From: Flavobacteriales bacterium
GTDB lineage: Bacteria; Bacteroidota; Bacteroidia; Flavobacteriales_C; GCA-002722245
NCBI GenBank assembly: GCA_002722245.1
Contig: PBLA01000021.1
Coordinates: 62,001-126,000 of the forward strand
Direction of reading: 5' to 3'
DNA: 64,000 bases
The stretch's first letter is position 1; every line of letters begins with the position of its first letter. Position numbers and translations under genes: made by a program. The notes under the pieces were generated by a model. The model saw only the letters and a program-made list of their open reading frames with translations. It did not search any database and had not been told where the DNA came from. This document shows, in pieces, positions 61,759 to 64,000 of this stretch.

Positions 61759-63684
61759 TTATTTGATTATCAATTTTTGAGTTGATGAACCAATCTTAAC
61801 TTGATAAATTCCTGGAGCTAAACTAGAAACATCCATTCTAGTATTGTTTAAATAGTTGTTTTGTGTTAATACAACTTGACCGTTTGAGCTATAAATAATA
61901 ACGTCAACGGCTACACCGTTTTGAATTCCTTCAATTAAAAAGTTATCTATAGCTGGGTTAGGGTATAGTTTAGCGTTAGCAACAATTTCTTCTAAAGAAT
62001 TACCGTTAGAAACTTCAATACTGATTGTATCTAAAATAGTTTGACCATTTGACTTAATTTCAACAATTAAATCAGCAGTTCCTGATAAACTGTCATTAAA
62101 TGTGATTGATAGTTCATTGTTAGTTATTTCAGCTGAAAATAAAGAACTATCTGAGCTTTTAATCGAGTATTCAATTAAATCATCATCATTGTCTGCATCA
62201 CTATACCATCCAGTTAAGTCTATAACAGTATCGATTGCTTCTTGACTAGCTGTTACGTCTGGAATAGATAAGTTTGAAGTAGGAGAGAAGTCTTTTGTTA
62301 CATTAATGTTATCAAAAGCAAAATATGCAGGAGTATTCATTCCCCAATCTCCATTGTCCGATGAGCTTAATGCAAAGTTTAATTCGGTTACAGCTCCTAA
62401 AGAAGTTAAGTCAACATATCTCCAATTAGTTACGATGTAATCTTCAGAATTATCATCAAACCTAAAATCAGCTAAATAGAAGTTTACTGTGTCTTCTGTA
62501 GCTTCTCCATTTAATTGAGTTCCCCAGATTTTAAGTAAGAAGTAATCTTTATCATTCCCTGATTCTCCACCAAACTTTTTTGCAAAGGAATCCCCTTGTT
62601 GCATTGAACGTGTAGCGTAAGTAGAGTTTGTAACATACATTCCATTTACTTTATGTGCCCCTCCGTTTGTAAAAAAAGCAGTTTTGTCAGAACCGTTACA
62701 AATCCCGTAAGTGTCACCAATGCTATCAATTCCACTTGCTGTTATTGCGCTTTTATCGTTAGCCCAACCAGCTGTAGTGTCATCTTGATGATTTGATGCA
62801 GCGAAACCATTCCAGAAGCCTGTATTAGAGTAGTTAAACGATAATAACCCAGATTCAAATGAAGAATCACCATCTTCAGAAGTACCATTGAAAACACCAT
62901 TCTCTCCTAATGCAACATCAGCAAGATTTATGATTTCATTAGGTTCTTCTTTTTGATTAATAACCCCAATACCATCTAAATCGAATCCCGATGAAGCATA
63001 AGGTGTACTGTATGGATTATTGATTATGTTTCCAGCTGTATCTAAAGAAGCATATTGCGAATCGATTGTTCCAATAACATCAATTAACTTAACAAATCTG
63101 ATATTGTTTACATCTAAATTTGGGCTGTTTTTTAACTCTTCTAAATCAAAAGGAGTTCCGTAGCCAGCTATATCTTTACCTGCAAGGTTGTTTACTTCTT
63201 TAGGATCGAATCCTTCGAAACCACCAAGTTGAAGTGTGTCTTGAATTAACGAGTGAGATGGGAATCTTGTGAAATTGATACCATCGGAGCTTACCTCCAC
63301 AAAAGCAAGTTCACCGAATGTAGCGCCCTCCCATTCGAACCCATTTTCAAATACAGCAAAATCAGGACCGTTACCATTAACAATAGGTTTTGAAAAAGTT
63401 AAAGTTGCCCATCCAGCATCTCCTAAACTAACTACATCTGTTGAATTACCTGATGCGTTGCCTAAAGCGTTTGATGCATGCCCAAAAGATGCAGCGTTTG
63501 TGTCGTTATCCATTGCTGTAGGATCTGCAATGTCAACTAATCCTCTGTGGATTTCAATTCCTGTTGCCCAAGATTTAATAATACTTGAGTCTTTACTGAT
63601 GGCTGAAAATCCATCATCATAACCAGTAGCCAATGCATTTATCCCGAATGCAATATAAGCTAAAGTGAGTACATTTTTTTTCAT
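61759..63684 (-). CDS. T9SS-sorted DUF4465 surface protein (BtuH-like)
   Basis: A 641-residue protein. The signal peptide is MKKNVLTLAYIAFGINALATG. Residues 50-240 form a surface domain with FAVFENGFEW, FVEVSSDGINF, NVNNIRFVKLIDV-type and FDLDGIGVIN motifs. A second domain (about 255-475) matches DUF4465 (GFWNGFAASNHQDDTTAGWAND, YVTNSTYATRSMQQGDSFAKKFGG, YFAFDNI). A Ca-binding-like Ig stretch and a T9SS type A sorting domain (LYPNPAIDNFLIEGI to IYQVKIGSSTQKLIIK) end the protein. DUF4465 occurs in the B12-binding BtuH proteins. First gene after the cobalamin riboswitch; a surface B12-binding role is inferred. Confidence 0.85.
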   Translation of the reverse strand: MKKNVLTLAYIAFGINALATGYDDGFSAISKDSSIIKSWATGIEIHRGLVDIADPTAMDNDTNAASFGHASNALGNASGNSTDVVSLGDAGWATLTFSKPIVNGNGPDFAVFENGFEWEGATFGELAFVEVSSDGINFTRFPSHSLIQDTLQLGGFEGFDPKEVNNLAGKDIAGYGTPFDLEELKNSPNLDVNNIRFVKLIDVIGTIDSQYASLDTAGNIINNPYSTPYASSGFDLDGIGVINQKEEPNEIINLADVALGENGVFNGTSEDGDSSFESGLLSFNYSNTGFWNGFAASNHQDDTTAGWANDKSAITASGIDSIGDTYGICNGSDKTAFFTNGGAHKVNGMYVTNSTYATRSMQQGDSFAKKFGGESGNDKDYFLLKIWGTQLNGEATEDTVNFYLADFRFDDNSEDYIVTNWRYVDLTSLGAVTELNFALSSSDNGDWGMNTPAYFAFDNINVTKDFSPTSNLSIPDVTASQEAIDTVIDLTGWYSDADNDDDLIEYSIKSSDSSLFSAEITNNELSITFNDSLSGTADLIVEIKSNGQTILDTISIEVSNGNSLEEIVANAKLYPNPAIDNFLIEGIQNGVAVDVIIYSSNGQVVLTQNNYLNNTRMDVSSLAPGIYQVKIGSSTQKLIIK

Positions 63685-63799
63685 AATTAATATTTTATAT
63701 TAGTTAATAATTATGATGTGATATAAGAGGAGAGTACTTCCGTATGGAAGCTGAATTACATCAGAAAACTCGTTCACCGCAAGCACATCGTTTATTTAT

Positions 63800-63957
63800 G
63801 ATTGGCAGGTATTCTGACTTACTTCCATATTTTAAGCGCCTTCCCCTTTATTAAAGAGTGGCTATTTGCTTAATTTTTTAAAAGCTTACAGCAGCGGGAA
63901 CTGTTGCCGAATCTCACAGCATTCCCTTTTAATGGTTAACACAAAAGTGTTCCCCAA
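63800..63957 (-). ncRNA. Cobalamin riboswitch
   Basis: On the minus strand the conserved cobalamin-riboswitch blocks occur in order: AAAAGGGAATGCTGTGAG, then TTCCCGCTGCTGTAA, then the B12-box-type AGCCACT (63857-63863), GGGGAAGGC, and AAGTCAGAATACCTGCC ending near 63804. It lies between a perfect promoter element and the DUF4465-TonB receptor-propeller operon, so cobalamin should reduce expression of all three. The 115 bases between the aptamer and the first ATG contain a short CTTCC/GGAAG hairpin (63738-63751) without a T-run, suggesting control of translation rather than simple termination. Confidence 0.92.
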
Positions 63958-63969
63958 CCAATTTAGTTG

Positions 63970-63977
63970 CAAAAGTA
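63970..63977 (-). promoter_or_regulatory. -7 promoter element of the cobalamin riboswitch operon
   Basis: The minus strand reads TACTTTTG, a perfect TAnnTTTG. The transcript would start near 63964, a few bases before the riboswitch begins. The -33 region falls at the window edge. Confidence 0.65.
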
Positions 63978-64000
63978 ATATTTAAATTTAAGATTGGTGT

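Overview
The window reads as a contiguous piece of a Bacteroidota chromosome, most likely a free-living, probably aquatic member of the Flavobacteriales or a close relative. The base composition is AT-rich. Promoters carry the Bacteroidota -7 element TAnnTTTG. Several proteins carry type IX secretion (T9SS) sorting domains. The primary sigma factor is the short form, and families largely confined to this phylum occur (DUF4836, DUF4494, DUF4924, GSCFA, DUF4465, fused ResB/CcsA). No transposase, phage gene, CRISPR array or rRNA was found. One tRNA gene (Ser, GCU) is present.

Layout. Positions 1-3182 hold a tightly overlapping minus-strand photobiology operon: an atypical SDR protein, a TIGR03643 protein, a photolyase-type FAD-domain protein and a photolyase/cryptochrome cut by the window edge. 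From 3364 to 13639 come a DUF4836 lipoprotein, an ABC-F ATPase abutting a phosphopantetheinyl transferase, a hypothetical protein, the thrS-infC-rpmI-rplT translation operon and a DegP/HtrA protease. From 13759 to 29153 the genes are mixed housekeeping: dapF, a GNAT, an OmpH-like protein, a T9SS type B cargo, trmN6-rimM, a GSCFA protein, a very long TolA-like coiled coil, topB, purK-purE and adk. From 29311 to 38913 are tRNA-Ser, lysC and lysA, a lipoprotein/beta-barrel pair, a CvfB-like RNA-binding protein, an aminotransferase and rpoD.

From 38991 to 54095 lie a TPR/SpoIIE phosphatase, purU, an NqrM-like small protein beside apbE, and a three-gene signalling operon. That operon encodes an ECF sigma factor, a protein that appears to span both membranes (four tryptophan-motif repeats, one inner-membrane helix, an outer-membrane barrel) and a lipoprotein ending in a T9SS type-B-like domain. 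It resembles the dual-membrane-spanning anti-sigma (Dma) arrangement known from Bacteroides and is the most interesting system here. Next are a T9SS protein with no cargo, two receiver-domain proteins, a ResB/CcsA cytochrome c assembly protein with a histidine-rich insert, and a BamA/TamA-like porin.

From 54190 to 64000 are purL, a frameshifted fossil of a T9SS type B domain, and a cobalamin uptake operon. A cobalamin riboswitch with its own promoter precedes a T9SS-sorted DUF4465 protein (BtuH-like), a TonB-dependent receptor (BtuB-like) and a beta-propeller lipoprotein (BtuG-like). A strong terminator-like hairpin sits directly before the receptor start codon. A recurring theme is that several genes have TAnnTTTG exactly four bases before the start codon, which predicts leaderless mRNAs.
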